Made by a program: the position numbers and the translations under genes
Notes under the pieces: model-generated
What the model was told of the DNA's origin: nothing
The model's input: only the letters and a program-made list of their open reading frames with translations
The model's database searches: none
Part shown: in pieces, positions 23,985-33,800 of the stretch
Numbering within the stretch: the stretch's first letter is position 1
Layout: each line of letters starts with the position of its first letter
Source: Micromonospora inyonensis
Lineage (GTDB): Bacteria > Actinomycetota > Actinomycetes > Mycobacteriales > Micromonosporaceae
Direction: 5' to 3'
Length of the DNA: 64,000 nt
Assembly (NCBI RefSeq): GCF_900091415.1
Contig: NZ_FMHU01000002.1
Span: 1,860,001-1,924,000 of the forward strand

Positions 23985-25397
23985 TCAGTAGGCGAAGGCG
24001 AGGGGGCGGTCGGTGTCGTCGGTGTCGTCGGGGGTGGGGTCGGGGGTGTCGTCGGGGAGGCCGGTCCTGGCGTAGCGGACGAGTAGGCGGACCTCGATGA
24101 CGGCGAGGGTGGCGTAGACGATGGTGAAGGCGGTGAAGCTGGTGAGGACTTCGGTGAGGCTGACGGTGCGGGAGACGCCGTCGCGGGTGAGCATTTCGCC
24201 GAAGACGATCCAGGGTTGCCGGCCCATCTCGGTGAAGATCCAGCCGAAGCTGTTGGCGGCGAGGGGCAGCAGGGGCATGACGAGGCCGGCGCGGAGGAGC
24301 CATTTTCCGCGGGGGGTGCGGCCTTTGCGGTGGGCCCAGAGGACCCAGAGGGCGATGGCTGCGGCGGCGAGGCCGAAGCCGATCATGAGGCGGAAGCTCC
24401 AGTAGGTGACCGGGATGATCGGGGTGTAGCTGCCGGGGCCGTACTGGGCGGTGTATTGGGCCTGGAGGTCGTCGATGCCCTGGACGGTGCCGTGGGGGTC
24501 GCCGGTGCCGAGGACGCTGAGCAGGTAGGGGATCTTGAGGGCGTAGATCTCGCGGCTGCCGTCGAGGGTGCCGATGGTGAGGACGCTGAAGGCGGCGGGG
24601 CTCTCGGTGGTGTAGAGACCTTCGGCGGCGGCCATCTTCATGGGCTGCACGTCGGTCATGATCTTGCCTTGGATGTCGCCGGTGATGAGGACGCCGGCGG
24701 TGGCGGCGAGGGTGACCCAGGCTCCGAAGCGTGCGGCGAAGCGGTAGGTGGGGGTGTCGCTGTGGTCGGGGTGGCGGATGAGGTGCCAGAGGGCGACGGC
24801 GACGATGAGGCTGCCGGCGACGAGGAAGCAGCCGGCGATGGTGTGGGGGAAGGTGATGAGGGCGACCTTGTTGGTGAGGACGGCGACGAAGTCGGTGAGT
24901 TCGGCGCGTCCGGTGTCGGGGTTGATGCGGTAGCCGACGGGGTTCTGCATCCAGGAGTTGGCGGCGAGGATGAAGTAGGCGCTGAAGGTGGAGCCGAGGG
25001 CGGCGGCCCAGATGGTGGCGAGGTGGATGTGTCTGGGGAGGCGGTCCCAGCCGAAGATCCAGAGTCCGAGGAAGGTGGATTCGAGGAAGAAGGCGACGAG
25101 GGCTTCGATGGCTAGGGGTGCGCCGAAGATGTCGCCGACGAATCGGGAGTAGTCGCTCCAGTTCATGCCGAACTGGAATTCCTGGACGATGCCGGTGACG
25201 ATGCCCATGGCGAAGTTGATGAGGAAGAGCTTGCCGTAGAACCTGGTGAGTTTGAGGTAGCGCTGGTCGCCGGTGCGGTGCCACATGGTTTGGAGGATGG
25301 CGACGAGGACGGACAGGCCGATGGTGAGTGGCACGAAGAGAAAGTGGTAGACGGTGGTGACACCGAACTGCCAGCGGGCGACGTCCAACGCGTCCAC
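23985..25397 (-). CDS. cydA: Cytochrome bd oxidase subunit I
   Basis: Heme-carrying subunit (b558, b595, d) of the quinol oxidase, 470 residues. RWQFGVTTVYHFLFVPLTIG carries His19-type heme ligand, followed by QEFQFGMNWSDYSRFVGDIF, FLESTFLGLWIFGWDRLP, GDIQGKIMTDVQPMKMAAAE (Q-loop start, Lys/Glu quinol site) and GWIFTEMGRQPWIV. The Q-loop is of the short type normal for actinobacteria. The GTG start at 25395-25397 has a G-rich SD. Transcription presumably starts in the AT-rich patch just upstream, which bears a triple TACTAC/GTAGTA repeat. Confidence 0.97.
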   Translation of the reverse strand: MDALDVARWQFGVTTVYHFLFVPLTIGLSVLVAILQTMWHRTGDQRYLKLTRFYGKLFLINFAMGIVTGIVQEFQFGMNWSDYSRFVGDIFGAPLAIEALVAFFLESTFLGLWIFGWDRLPRHIHLATIWAAALGSTFSAYFILAANSWMQNPVGYRINPDTGRAELTDFVAVLTNKVALITFPHTIAGCFLVAGSLIVAVALWHLIRHPDHSDTPTYRFAARFGAWVTLAATAGVLITGDIQGKIMTDVQPMKMAAAEGLYTTESPAAFSVLTIGTLDGSREIYALKIPYLLSVLGTGDPHGTVQGIDDLQAQYTAQYGPGSYTPIIPVTYWSFRLMIGFGLAAAAIALWVLWAHRKGRTPRGKWLLRAGLVMPLLPLAANSFGWIFTEMGRQPWIVFGEMLTRDGVSRTVSLTEVLTSFTAFTIVYATLAVIEVRLLVRYARTGLPDDTPDPTPDDTDDTDRPLAFAY

Positions 25398-25415
25398 CAG
25401 GAACCCCCCAGGTCG

Positions 25416-25440
25416 TACTACAAGACGTAGTAAATACTAC
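25416..25440. promoter_or_regulatory. Candidate operator upstream of cydA
   Basis: TACTAC-N5-GTAGTA-AA-TACTAC gives two overlapping palindromes 19-43 bp before the cydA start. The TACTA/TAGTA pattern resembles BlaI/MecI-type operators; it is not a Rex box (TTGTGAA...TTCACAA). The regulator is unknown. Confidence 0.5.
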
Positions 25441-25591
25441 CGGGTGTCGTAGGGGTGGGGGCAGGGCCGCCCGTCCCGAAGCGTCCCGGGGCAAAAGTCC
25501 CTGGTCACCGGGCCGGTCGGCCCTCACCGCTCCCCCGCCGGTCGCCCCGTTCCGCGCGCCGCTGGCGCGGGCGTGCGACCATCGACCGCTG

Positions 25592-26371
25592 ATGGAAACA
25601 CCGCACTCCCCCTGGCACGCGCCCTGGCTGTGGCGCGCCGCGCAACTGCTCGCCCGACTCGTGGTCGGTGCCCTGGCCCGCCTCCGGGTCAGCGGCGACG
25701 TGCCGGACCGGCTGCGCGCCGGGCCGCTCATCCTGGCGGCCAACCACATCAGCCCGTTCGACCCGATCGTGCTCGCCGCCGCCTGCCGGGCCCGGGGGGT
25801 GGCTCCCCGGATCATGGCCACCGGCGGGTTGTTCCGGGCCCCGGTGGTGGGTGCGGCGATGCGTCACGCCGGGCACATCCGGGTGGACCGGGGAACCGCC
25901 GCGGTGGGGCGGGCGCTGCACGACGCCGCTGACGCCGTCGCCGCCGGGTCGGTGATCCTGGTTTACCCGGAGGGACGCATCGGCCTGGACCCGGGGATGT
26001 GGCCGGAGCGCGGCAAGACCGGGACCGCCCGTCTGGCGTTCGCCAGCGGCGCGACGGTGGTGCCGGTCGCCCAGTGGGGTTCGCACGAGGTGCTGCCGTA
26101 CCGGGCGCCGAAGGGCCTGCTGGGCGCGGTGTGGCGGGCGGTGTGGCGGCGGCCGGTGATCCGGGTGCACTTCGGCGCGCCGGTGGACCTGGCCGATGTG
26201 GATCCGGCGGCGGTCGGCGCGGCCCGGCGGGCCACCGACCGGATCATCGACGCGGTCACCGACGCGCTGGTGCCGTTGCGTCCGGACGAACCCGACCGGC
26301 CCCGGCACGTCGACCCGGGGCGGCCGGCTGACACCAGCCGGCTGCACCGGCGGCGGCCGGCCCGCCCCTGA
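25592..26371 (+). CDS. 1-acyl-sn-glycerol-3-phosphate acyltransferase family protein
   Basis: Transfers an acyl chain to lysophosphatidate or a related acceptor at the membrane (PlsC family). 259 residues; the HX4D motif NHISPFD lies near 53-59 and the second conserved block YPEGRIG near 130-136, with hydrophobic residues 15-35 as a likely membrane anchor. The C-terminal 40 residues are Arg/Pro-rich and probably disordered. It is divergent from cydA across 194 bp. Acceptor specificity cannot be read; the family also includes lipid-A-like and menaquinone-unrelated acyltransferases. Confidence 0.88.
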   Translation: METPHSPWHAPWLWRAAQLLARLVVGALARLRVSGDVPDRLRAGPLILAANHISPFDPIVLAAACRARGVAPRIMATGGLFRAPVVGAAMRHAGHIRVDRGTAAVGRALHDAADAVAAGSVILVYPEGRIGLDPGMWPERGKTGTARLAFASGATVVPVAQWGSHEVLPYRAPKGLLGAVWRAVWRRPVIRVHFGAPVDLADVDPAAVGAARRATDRIIDAVTDALVPLRPDEPDRPRHVDPGRPADTSRLHRRRPARP

Positions 26372-26546
26372 ACCGGGGACTACGCCGCCGGTAGCCGGGT
26401 TGACCTGCTCTTCTCCGGTACGGTCAGGACCGGGCGGCCGCCCGCCGCCCGGGGTCGCGTCCCGCCGTCCGTCACGGTGCGGCGGTGGTGGCTGCCGGCC
26501 CCGTACCCGGCGGCGGAGCGGTCCGCGCCGAACCGTGGAGGCACCT

Positions 26547-27692
26547 ATGCGCGCACCGGACGGGGTGACCCGCTTTCCCGCCACGGCGCCGGCGACGGTG
26601 GTGCCGCTGCTGGCCGTGGTGGCTCTGGTCGCGGTCTGGGGCCGGGCCCTGCCGGCGGTGGTGGAGGTCGTCGTCGTGGTGCTGCTGGCGGGCGCGGTCC
26701 TGGCCGCGGTGCACCACGCCGAGGTGGTCGCGCACCGTGTCGGGGAGCCGTTCGGGTCGCTGATCCTCGCGGTCGCGGTGACCGTGATCGAGGTCGGGCT
26801 GATCATCACGCTGATGGTCTCCGGTGGCCCGGACACCGCCACGCTGGCGCGGGACACCGTGTTCGCCGCCGTGATGATCACCTGCAACGGGATCGTCGGG
26901 CTGTCGCTGCTGCTGACCGCCGTGCGTCGCCGGGTGGTGGTGTTCAACCCGGAGGGCACCGGCGCGGCGTTGGCGACGGTGCTGACCCTGGCGACGCTCA
27001 GCCTGGTCCTGCCGACGTTCACCACCGGCAGTCCCGGTTCGGCGTTCACCGGTCCGCAGTTGACCTTCGCCGCGGTGGCGTCCCTGTTCCTGTACGCGAC
27101 GTTCGTCTTCGTGCAGAACGTACGGCACCGGGACTACTTCCTGCCGCCGCCGCGCGAGGCCCCCGCAGCGCGTGGCCCGGTCGGCGGCGGGACGGTCACC
27201 GCCGGCGGGGACGACGAGCACGCCCCGGTGCCGTCGCCGGCGACCGCCCTGGTCAGCTTCGCGCTGCTGATCGTGGCGCTGGTCGCGGTGGTGGGGCTGG
27301 CGAAGGTCGAGTCGCCCACCATCGAGGGGGTGGTCGCCGACGCGGGGCTACCCCGGCCGGTCGTGGGCGTGGTCATCGCCCTGCTGGTACTGCTGCCGGA
27401 GACCCTGGCGGCGGCCCGCAACGCCCGCCGGGACCGCGCCCAGATCAGCCTCAACCTGGCCCTCGGGTCGGCCATGGCGAGCATCGGACTGACGATCCCG
27501 GCGATCGCGGTCGCCTCGCTGTGGCTCGACGGGCCGCTGGTGCTCGGTCTCGGGGCCACCCAGATCGTGCTGCTCGGTCTGACCGCCGCGGTGGGGATCC
27601 TCACCGTGATGCCCGGCCGGGCGACCCTGTTGCAGGCCTGGGTGCACCTGGCACTGTGTGCGGGCTACCTCTTCCTCGCCACCAACCCGTGA
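26547..27692 (+). CDS. Ca2+/H+ (cation/proton) antiporter, ChaA-like
   Basis: 381 residues with about eleven hydrophobic segments in two homologous halves. The first half has GEPFGSLILAVAVTVIEVGL and FAAVMITCNGIVGLSLL, the second has LLVLLPETLAAARNARRDRA and SLNLALGSAMASIGLTIPAI; the paired GxxxExxx and N/S-x-x-x-G-S motifs are the ion-binding repeats of CaCA-type exchangers. Start ATG at 26547 with GGAGG upstream. A hydrophilic acidic loop (GGDDEHAP) separates the halves. It extrudes Ca2+ or Na+ in exchange for protons; ion choice is not readable. Spacer 26372-26546 shows no other gene. Confidence 0.88.
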   Translation: MRAPDGVTRFPATAPATVVPLLAVVALVAVWGRALPAVVEVVVVVLLAGAVLAAVHHAEVVAHRVGEPFGSLILAVAVTVIEVGLIITLMVSGGPDTATLARDTVFAAVMITCNGIVGLSLLLTAVRRRVVVFNPEGTGAALATVLTLATLSLVLPTFTTGSPGSAFTGPQLTFAAVASLFLYATFVFVQNVRHRDYFLPPPREAPAARGPVGGGTVTAGGDDEHAPVPSPATALVSFALLIVALVAVVGLAKVESPTIEGVVADAGLPRPVVGVVIALLVLLPETLAAARNARRDRAQISLNLALGSAMASIGLTIPAIAVASLWLDGPLVLGLGATQIVLLGLTAAVGILTVMPGRATLLQAWVHLALCAGYLFLATNP

Positions 27693-27798
27693 CGGCGCGT
27701 CGACACCGTGGCGGTACGCGCTGTCCGGTGCCCGGCAGGGGTCGTGCCGGTCGCCGGCCGGTCACCCACCGGCCACCGGCGGCGGGCATACTGCCGGC

Positions 27799-28560
27799 GT
27801 GTCCCACCCCTACCTCGACGCGCCCGCCCCGCTGGCCTTCGCCCACCGGGGCGGCGCCGCGCAGGGCGACGAGAACACCGCCACGGCGTTCGCGCGGGCC
27901 GTCGCGCTCGGCTACCGGTACGTCGAGACCGACGTGCACGCCACGGCCGACGGCGTCGCGGTGGTCTTCCACGACGCCACCCTGGACCGGCTGACCGGTG
28001 AGCGTGGGCGCATCGCCGCGTTGCGCTGGGCCGACCTGGCCACCGTGCGGGTCGGCGGGGCGGCCGTGGTGCCGCGTCTGGAGGAGGTCCTCGCCGCCTG
28101 GCCGGAGATCCGGTTCAACGTCGACGTCAAGGCCGACGGCGGGATACGGCCGACGGTGGCGACGGTGGAACGCGCCGGGGCCGGCGACCGGGTGCTGCTG
28201 GCCTCGTTCAGCGACGCCCGGCTGGCCCGGATCCGGGTCCTCGCCGGTCCGAAGGTCGCCACCTCCCTGGGTATGCGCGGGGTGGTCCGGCTGCGGTGGG
28301 CGTCGCTGAGCGGGCAGCGGCTGCGGCTGCCGCCGTCGGTGGTCGCCGCGCAGGTCCCGGTCCGCTACGGGCGGGTACGGGTGGTCGACCGGCGGCTGGT
28401 GCGGCACGCCCACCGACTCGGCCTGCAGGTGCATGTCTGGACGATCGACGAACCTGTCGAGATGCACGAGTTACTGGACCTGGGTGTGGATGGCATCATG
28501 ACCGATCACGTCGGCGTGCTGCGCGACGTCTACCGCAGCCGCGGCCACTGGGCCGCCTGA
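27799..28560 (+). CDS. Glycerophosphodiester phosphodiesterase
   Basis: Hydrolyses glycerophosphodiesters to glycerol-3-phosphate and an alcohol (GlpQ/UgpQ family, TIM barrel). 253 residues from GTG. FAHRGGAAQGDENTATAFAR holds the catalytic His and the Glu metal ligand, ETDVHATADGVAVVFHDATL holds the second acid pair and second His, then FNVDVKADGG and VHVWTIDEP near the C-terminus. No signal peptide, so cytoplasmic, as UgpQ. It is followed 18 bp later by an MFS transporter and may be cotranscribed with it. Confidence 0.92.
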   Translation: MSHPYLDAPAPLAFAHRGGAAQGDENTATAFARAVALGYRYVETDVHATADGVAVVFHDATLDRLTGERGRIAALRWADLATVRVGGAAVVPRLEEVLAAWPEIRFNVDVKADGGIRPTVATVERAGAGDRVLLASFSDARLARIRVLAGPKVATSLGMRGVVRLRWASLSGQRLRLPPSVVAAQVPVRYGRVRVVDRRLVRHAHRLGLQVHVWTIDEPVEMHELLDLGVDGIMTDHVGVLRDVYRSRGHWAA

Positions 28561-28578
28561 TCCACCCCGAGGAACCCG

Positions 28579-29964
28579 ATGGCCGAGACCGTGACCACCC
28601 CGGCGGCGCACACCCCGCCGGCGAGCAGCCGCCGGGAGCGCACCGGCTGGTACTTCTACGACTGGGCGATGTCGGCGTTCTCCACCACCGTCATCACGGT
28701 CTTCCTGGGGCCGTTCCTGACCAGCGTCACCGAGCTGGCCGCCGGCTGCGAGCTGGGCGCGGACACCTGCTCCGGGTACGTGTACCCGCTGGGCGTGAAG
28801 GTGGCCGCCGGGTCGTACTTTCCGTACCTGGTGTCACTGTCGGTGTTCCTGACAGTGTTCGTACTGCCGGTCACCGGCGCGGTCGCCGACCGGTCCCGGC
28901 ACAAGAAGCCGCTGCTGGCCGGGTTCGCGTTCCTCGGCGCCGGGGCGACCACCGCGATGCTCTTCGTCACCGGGGACCGCTACCTGCTCGGCGGGGCGCT
29001 GTTCGTGGTCGCCAACATCGCCTTCGGCGCCGGCGTGGTGGTGTACAACTCGTTCCTGCCGCAGCTGGGCGGCCCGGACGAACGTGACGGCATCTCCAGC
29101 CGGGGCTGGGCGTTGGGTTACCTCGGTGGTGGGCTGCTGCTGGCGGTCAACCTGGTGGTGGTGAACTCGTTCGGCGACGGCACCGATCAGCGCACCCTGG
29201 ACCTGGCCCGTTGGTCGATCGTGTCGGCCGGGCTGTGGTGGGCGCTGTTCACCCTGGTGCCGCTGCGCTGGCTGCGGGAACACCCGTCGGCGGAGGCGAC
29301 CGTCGGCGGTGGCAACGTGCTCGTCGACGGGTTCCGGCAGCTCGGCCGGACCCTGCGGGAGGTCAGGGCGTACCCGTTGACGTTGTTCTTCCTGCTGGCG
29401 TTCCTGGTCTACAACGACGGCATCCAGACGGTGATCGCCCTGGCCAGCCAGTACGGCACCGAGGAACTACGGCTGGGCCAGACCACCCTGATCGTGACGA
29501 TCCTGCTGGTGCAGTTCCTCGCCTTCGGTGGGGCGCTGCTGCTCGGCGCGCTCGCCCGGCGTGTCGGCGCGTGGAAGACGGTGCTGCTGTCGCTGGTGCT
29601 GTGGACGGTGGTGGTCCTCGCCGCGTTCCGGCTGCCGGCCGAGGCGCCGGTGCCGTTCATGGTGCTCGGCGCCGGCATCGGCCTGGTGCTCGGCGGCAGT
29701 CAGGCGCTGAGCCGGTCGCTGTTCAGTCAGCTGATCCCCGCCGGACGGGAGGGCGAGTACTACGGTTTCTACGAGATCAGCGACAAGGGCACCAGCTGGC
29801 TCGGGCCCCTCGCGTTCGGGTTGGTGTTCCAGCTGACCAACTCCTACCGGGTCGGGCTGGTCTCCCTGCTGATCTTCTTCGTGGTCGGGTTCCTGCTGTT
29901 GGTGGCGGTACCGGTGCGCCGGGCCATCATCGCCGCCGGGAACACCCCGCCCCGCGTCCTCTGA
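28579..29964 (+). CDS. MFS transporter, UMF1 (Atg22-like) family
   Basis: 461 residues with about 12 membrane helices. The family signature at the N-terminus is GWYFYDWAMSAFSTTVITVF, followed by DRSRHKKPLLAGFAFLGAGA and YNSFLPQLGGPDERDGISSR; helix 7 onward has YNDGIQTVIALASQYG, and FYEISDKGTSWLGPLAFGLV appears near the end. These are typical of bacterial UMF1 proteins, thought to export amino acids or other small molecules. A short Cys-containing loop (GCELGADTCSG) lies outside the membrane. The substrate is unknown. Confidence 0.9.
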   Translation: MAETVTTPAAHTPPASSRRERTGWYFYDWAMSAFSTTVITVFLGPFLTSVTELAAGCELGADTCSGYVYPLGVKVAAGSYFPYLVSLSVFLTVFVLPVTGAVADRSRHKKPLLAGFAFLGAGATTAMLFVTGDRYLLGGALFVVANIAFGAGVVVYNSFLPQLGGPDERDGISSRGWALGYLGGGLLLAVNLVVVNSFGDGTDQRTLDLARWSIVSAGLWWALFTLVPLRWLREHPSAEATVGGGNVLVDGFRQLGRTLREVRAYPLTLFFLLAFLVYNDGIQTVIALASQYGTEELRLGQTTLIVTILLVQFLAFGGALLLGALARRVGAWKTVLLSLVLWTVVVLAAFRLPAEAPVPFMVLGAGIGLVLGGSQALSRSLFSQLIPAGREGEYYGFYEISDKGTSWLGPLAFGLVFQLTNSYRVGLVSLLIFFVVGFLLLVAVPVRRAIIAAGNTPPRVL

Positions 29965-30006
29965 CCAGATCCATTGGCGCATGTCGATGGGATAGGCTGC
30001 CCGACC

Positions 30007-30720
30007 GTGACCGACGCCGACCCCGCCGCCCCGACCTGCCTGGCCCGACCCCTGCCGGGTGAGCAGGACACCCTCATCTGCGCCGCCGCGCGCGGGGCCG
30101 ACGGGCGTCCGCTGCACGCCGCGGCGCTGAAGTTCTTCTGGGGGCCGATGGACTGCGGCAAGTCCACGATGGCCCTCCAGATGAACTACAACCACGCCCG
30201 GCAGGGCCGGCGGGGCCTGGTCACCACCCGCATCGACCGGTCCCTGGGCCCCCGGGTCACCACCCGCATCGGCCTGGCCCACGACGCCATCGAGGTCACC
30301 GACGACCTGGACCTGCGGGCCCTGGTACGCGACCGCTGGGCCGCCGGGGAACGCGTCGACTACCTTATCTGCGACGAGGCGTCCTTCTACAGCGTCGCCC
30401 ACGTCGAGCAGATGGCCGAACTGGTCGACCACGACGACGTCGACGTGTTCGCCTTCGGCCTGGCCACCGACTTCCGGTCGTGTTTCTTCCCCGCCGCGCA
30501 GCGGCTGTTCGAACTGGCCGACTCCGTCGCCCGCATCCAGGTCGAGGTGCTCTGCTGGTGCGGCCGGGAGGGGCTGCTCAACGCCCGGGTCGTCGGCGGA
30601 CGGGTGGTCCGCGAGGGCGAACAGGTCGTCATCGGTGACACCGTTCCTGACGCGCAGGTCCGCTACCAGGTGCTCTGCCGCCGCCACCACCGCACCGGGG
30701 ACCTCGGCCCCCGCGACTGA
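30007..30720 (+). CDS. tdk: Thymidine kinase
   Basis: Phosphorylates thymidine in pyrimidine salvage. 237 residues from the GTG at 30007; an in-frame codon at 29974 is less likely. P-loop GPMDCGKST near residues 47-55, ICDEASFYSVAHVEQMAEL (DExxF/Y, the catalytic Glu), FGLATDFRSCFFPAAQRLFE (lasso/flap region). The usual zinc site is partly altered: LCWCGREG keeps one CxC, and LCRRHH replaces the second CxxC/H pair with Cys-His. Type II TK overall. It is next to the MFS gene with a 42-bp gap. Confidence 0.88.
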   Translation: MTDADPAAPTCLARPLPGEQDTLICAAARGADGRPLHAAALKFFWGPMDCGKSTMALQMNYNHARQGRRGLVTTRIDRSLGPRVTTRIGLAHDAIEVTDDLDLRALVRDRWAAGERVDYLICDEASFYSVAHVEQMAELVDHDDVDVFAFGLATDFRSCFFPAAQRLFELADSVARIQVEVLCWCGREGLLNARVVGGRVVREGEQVVIGDTVPDAQVRYQVLCRRHHRTGDLGPRD

Positions 30721-30868
30721 GCCGCCCCGACGCCCGGCGGCCCCGTGACCAGACCGTGATCGAGACTTCCGGCCGCCGCGCCAACCTTTCGGCTCGTCTG
30801 GCCGCTCTCCACCGGCACGCGGGACGGCACCGGGCCACCCCGCCACGGCGACGCGGGGGACACGGCAC

Positions 30869-33800
30869 ATGCGGTTGGCGCTTCGACGGGCCCGTGGGGC
30901 GAAGGGTCTGCTCCTGGCGGCGGTGGGCGCCACCCTGGTGGCGACGGTCGCCCTCACCGGCCTGGCCGGCTACCACCGCGACGTCGTCAGCTCCGGGGTG
31001 CGCGGGGTCCTGGCCACCGCCACCGCCGAGGAGCGCTCCATCCTGGTACGCGGTGCGGCCGGCCGCACCGCCGACACCCTCGCCCAACGGGACACCGCGC
31101 TGCGCGCCGGCGCCGCCGACGTCCTCGACGGCTGGCCCGGCACCGTCGAGGTGGCCGGGTACGCCGCCGGCCGGCAGCTGCACGGCGACGTCGGTGACGC
31201 CGTCGCCGACGACGACGGCACCGTCTACGCCAGCGTGCTGTTCCTCGACGACCTCGCCGCGCACGCCGACCTGACCGCCGGCACCTGGCCGGCCGCCGGC
31301 GCGGGCCCCGTGCAGACCACCCTCGCCGAACCGGTCGCCACCACCCTCGGCGTCACCGTCGGCGGCCGCATCCCGGTCACCGACGGGTTCACCGGCCGCG
31401 TCACCGACCTCACCGTCGTCGGCCTGTGGCGGCCCCGGGCCGCCGACGACCCGTACTGGCGGCTGGCCCCCGAGACCACGACCGGCGTGCAACCCGGCAC
31501 GGCCACGTACGGTCCGCTGACCGTGGACCGCGCCGACTTCGTCCGCCACTTCCTCACCAACGCCTCCGCCGGCTGGCTGATCACCCCGACGTCGGCGCGG
31601 CCACCGGCACCGCGGACCTCGACCGGCTCGCCGACGCCGCCGACGCCGCCACCGGACTGGCCACCACCGCCGGACTCGGTGACTCCGGCACCGCCACCAC
31701 CGCCCTCGACGACCTGGTCGACCGGATCCAACGCGCCGCCCTGGTCGGCCGGTCCGCCCTGGTCACCCCGATGCTGCTGGTCGCCGTCCTCGGCGGGTAC
31801 ACGCTGCTGCTGGTGGCGGCGCTGCTCGGTGAGAAGCGCCGCGCCGAGACCGCGCTGCTGCGCGCCCGCGGCGCCGCCCGCTGGCAGCTCGCCGGCCTCG
31901 CCGGCCGGGAGGCCGCACTGGTCGTCGCCCCGGCGATCCTGCTCGCCCCACCGCTGGCCACGGAACTGCTGCGGCACGCAGGACGGATACCGGCGCTGGC
32001 CGAGGCGTCGCTGCGCCTGCAACCACGCCTGGACGTCCTCACCTGGACCGCCGCGCTCCTCGTGGCCGCCGGGTGCGCGCTGGCCATGCTCGGCCCGAAC
32101 CTGCGCCGGGGCGACAGCTACGTCGCCGACCTGGCCGCCCGGTCCCGGCCCGGCCGCCGGGGCGCGGTGCAACGCGCCGGTGCCGACGTCGTCCTCGTCG
32201 TGGTCGCCCTGCTCGGCTAGTACCAGCTGCGGTCGTACTCGTCGCCGCTGTCCGGTGTCGGCGGCGACCTGGCCGCCGACCCGCTGCTCGCCGCCGCCCC
32301 CACCATCGGCGTGCTCGCCGGTGCCGTGGCGGCCCTGCGGATCCTGCCGCCGCTGACCCGCCTCGCGCAGCGGTACGTCGACCGCACCCGCGCCACCGCC
32401 GCGATGCTCGGCAGGTGGCAGGCCGGACGCCGCCCCCACGCCGGCCCGGTGCTGCTCGTCGCCCTCGCCGTCGCGGTCAGCGCCCTCGCCTGGTCCCTGG
32501 CCGGCACGACCGGACGGTCCCTGACCGACCAGGCCGACCACCGGGTCGGCGCCGACCTGCGGCTGACCGAGACCGCCGGCACCCCACCCGCCGACCGGGC
32601 CGCGCAACTGGCCCGGCTGCCCGGCGTGACCGCCGCGCTGCCCGCCTGGCGGGCCACCCTCAGCCTCGGCGCGACCGCGCAGCCGGCGTCGCTGGTCGCC
32701 GTCGACGCCGGCACCGCCACCGGCGTCGTGCGGCTGCGCCCCGACCTTGCCGACGTGTTCACGCAGGTCACCCGGGCCCGCGTCGACGCACCCCACACCG
32801 CCCTGCCGGTCGGGGCGCGACGCCTGACCGGCCGGTTCACCGGCACCGTCACCGCCACCGACACCACCGCCCCGGTGCGTGCCTTCGCGGTGTTCGCCGA
32901 ACCCGCCGGCACACACCGCCGGGTGCCGTTGGGCGCCAGCCGGGACGGACGGGCGGTCGACTTCACCGTCGACCTGCCCCAGGACCCGGCCCGGCTGGCC
33001 GGGTTCACCGTCGAGACCACCGGCCCCGCCAAGCTGGTCGTCGACTGGCAGCTACGTGACCTGCGCGCCGACAGCAGGCCCGTCGACCTGGGCGGCGGGC
33101 CGTGGCACACCGTCGACCGCGGTGGCGTGACCCGCGACGGCACCACCGCCACCGCCGCCGGTGACACCCTCACCGCCCGCTGGGTACGCGACGACGACAC
33201 CCGCCGGGGTCGGGGCGGCTCCCCCGTGCGCCTGGCCGTCACCCGGCCGGCGGCCGGCCGGGTGCCGCTGCTGGTCACCCCGCAGGCCCTGGCCGCGCTC
33301 CGGTTGGCCGTCGGCGACGACACCCGGCTGTTCCTCGGCGCGGCCGAGGTCGACGTCCACGTCGTCGGCACCGTCGAGGCGTTCCCCGGCGACACCGCCG
33401 CCGCCACCGTCTTCGCCGACCTGCCGTCACTGCGCGACCGGATCTTCCACGACCGGGGACTCACCCGCGATGTGCAGGAATGGTGGCTGTCGGTGCCGAC
33501 CGACCGGCACGACGACGCGGTGACCGCCGCCGGCGCGCTGACCGGCGTGGACGTGCTCGACCGGCAGGCGGTCGCCCGGGACCTGGCCGGTGACCCGTTC
33601 GGCGCGGGCGCGCGCGGCGCGCTGTTCGCCGCCGCCCTCGGGGCGGTGCTGCTGGCCGCCGTCGGTATCGCCGTCGACGTCAGCGCCACCGCCCGCCGCC
33701 GGGCCACCGAACTGGCCGTGCTGCGCGCCCTCGGCGCGACCCACCGCACCGTCACCCGGTCCCTGGTGACCGAACAGGCGTTCCTCGCCGGCACCGGCGT

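Noticed and set aside
25398..25500. Rex-binding site upstream of cydA
   Set aside because: No TTGTGAA-N4-TTCACAA-like sequence is present; only the TACTAC/GTAGTA repeat is seen.
22072..25821. Long reading frame (over 1,200 codons) on the minus strand spanning the DUF6319, cydB and cydA region
   Set aside because: Arg/His/Pro-rich shadow of the real genes; cydA, cydB and DUF6319 have clear family motifs in other frames.
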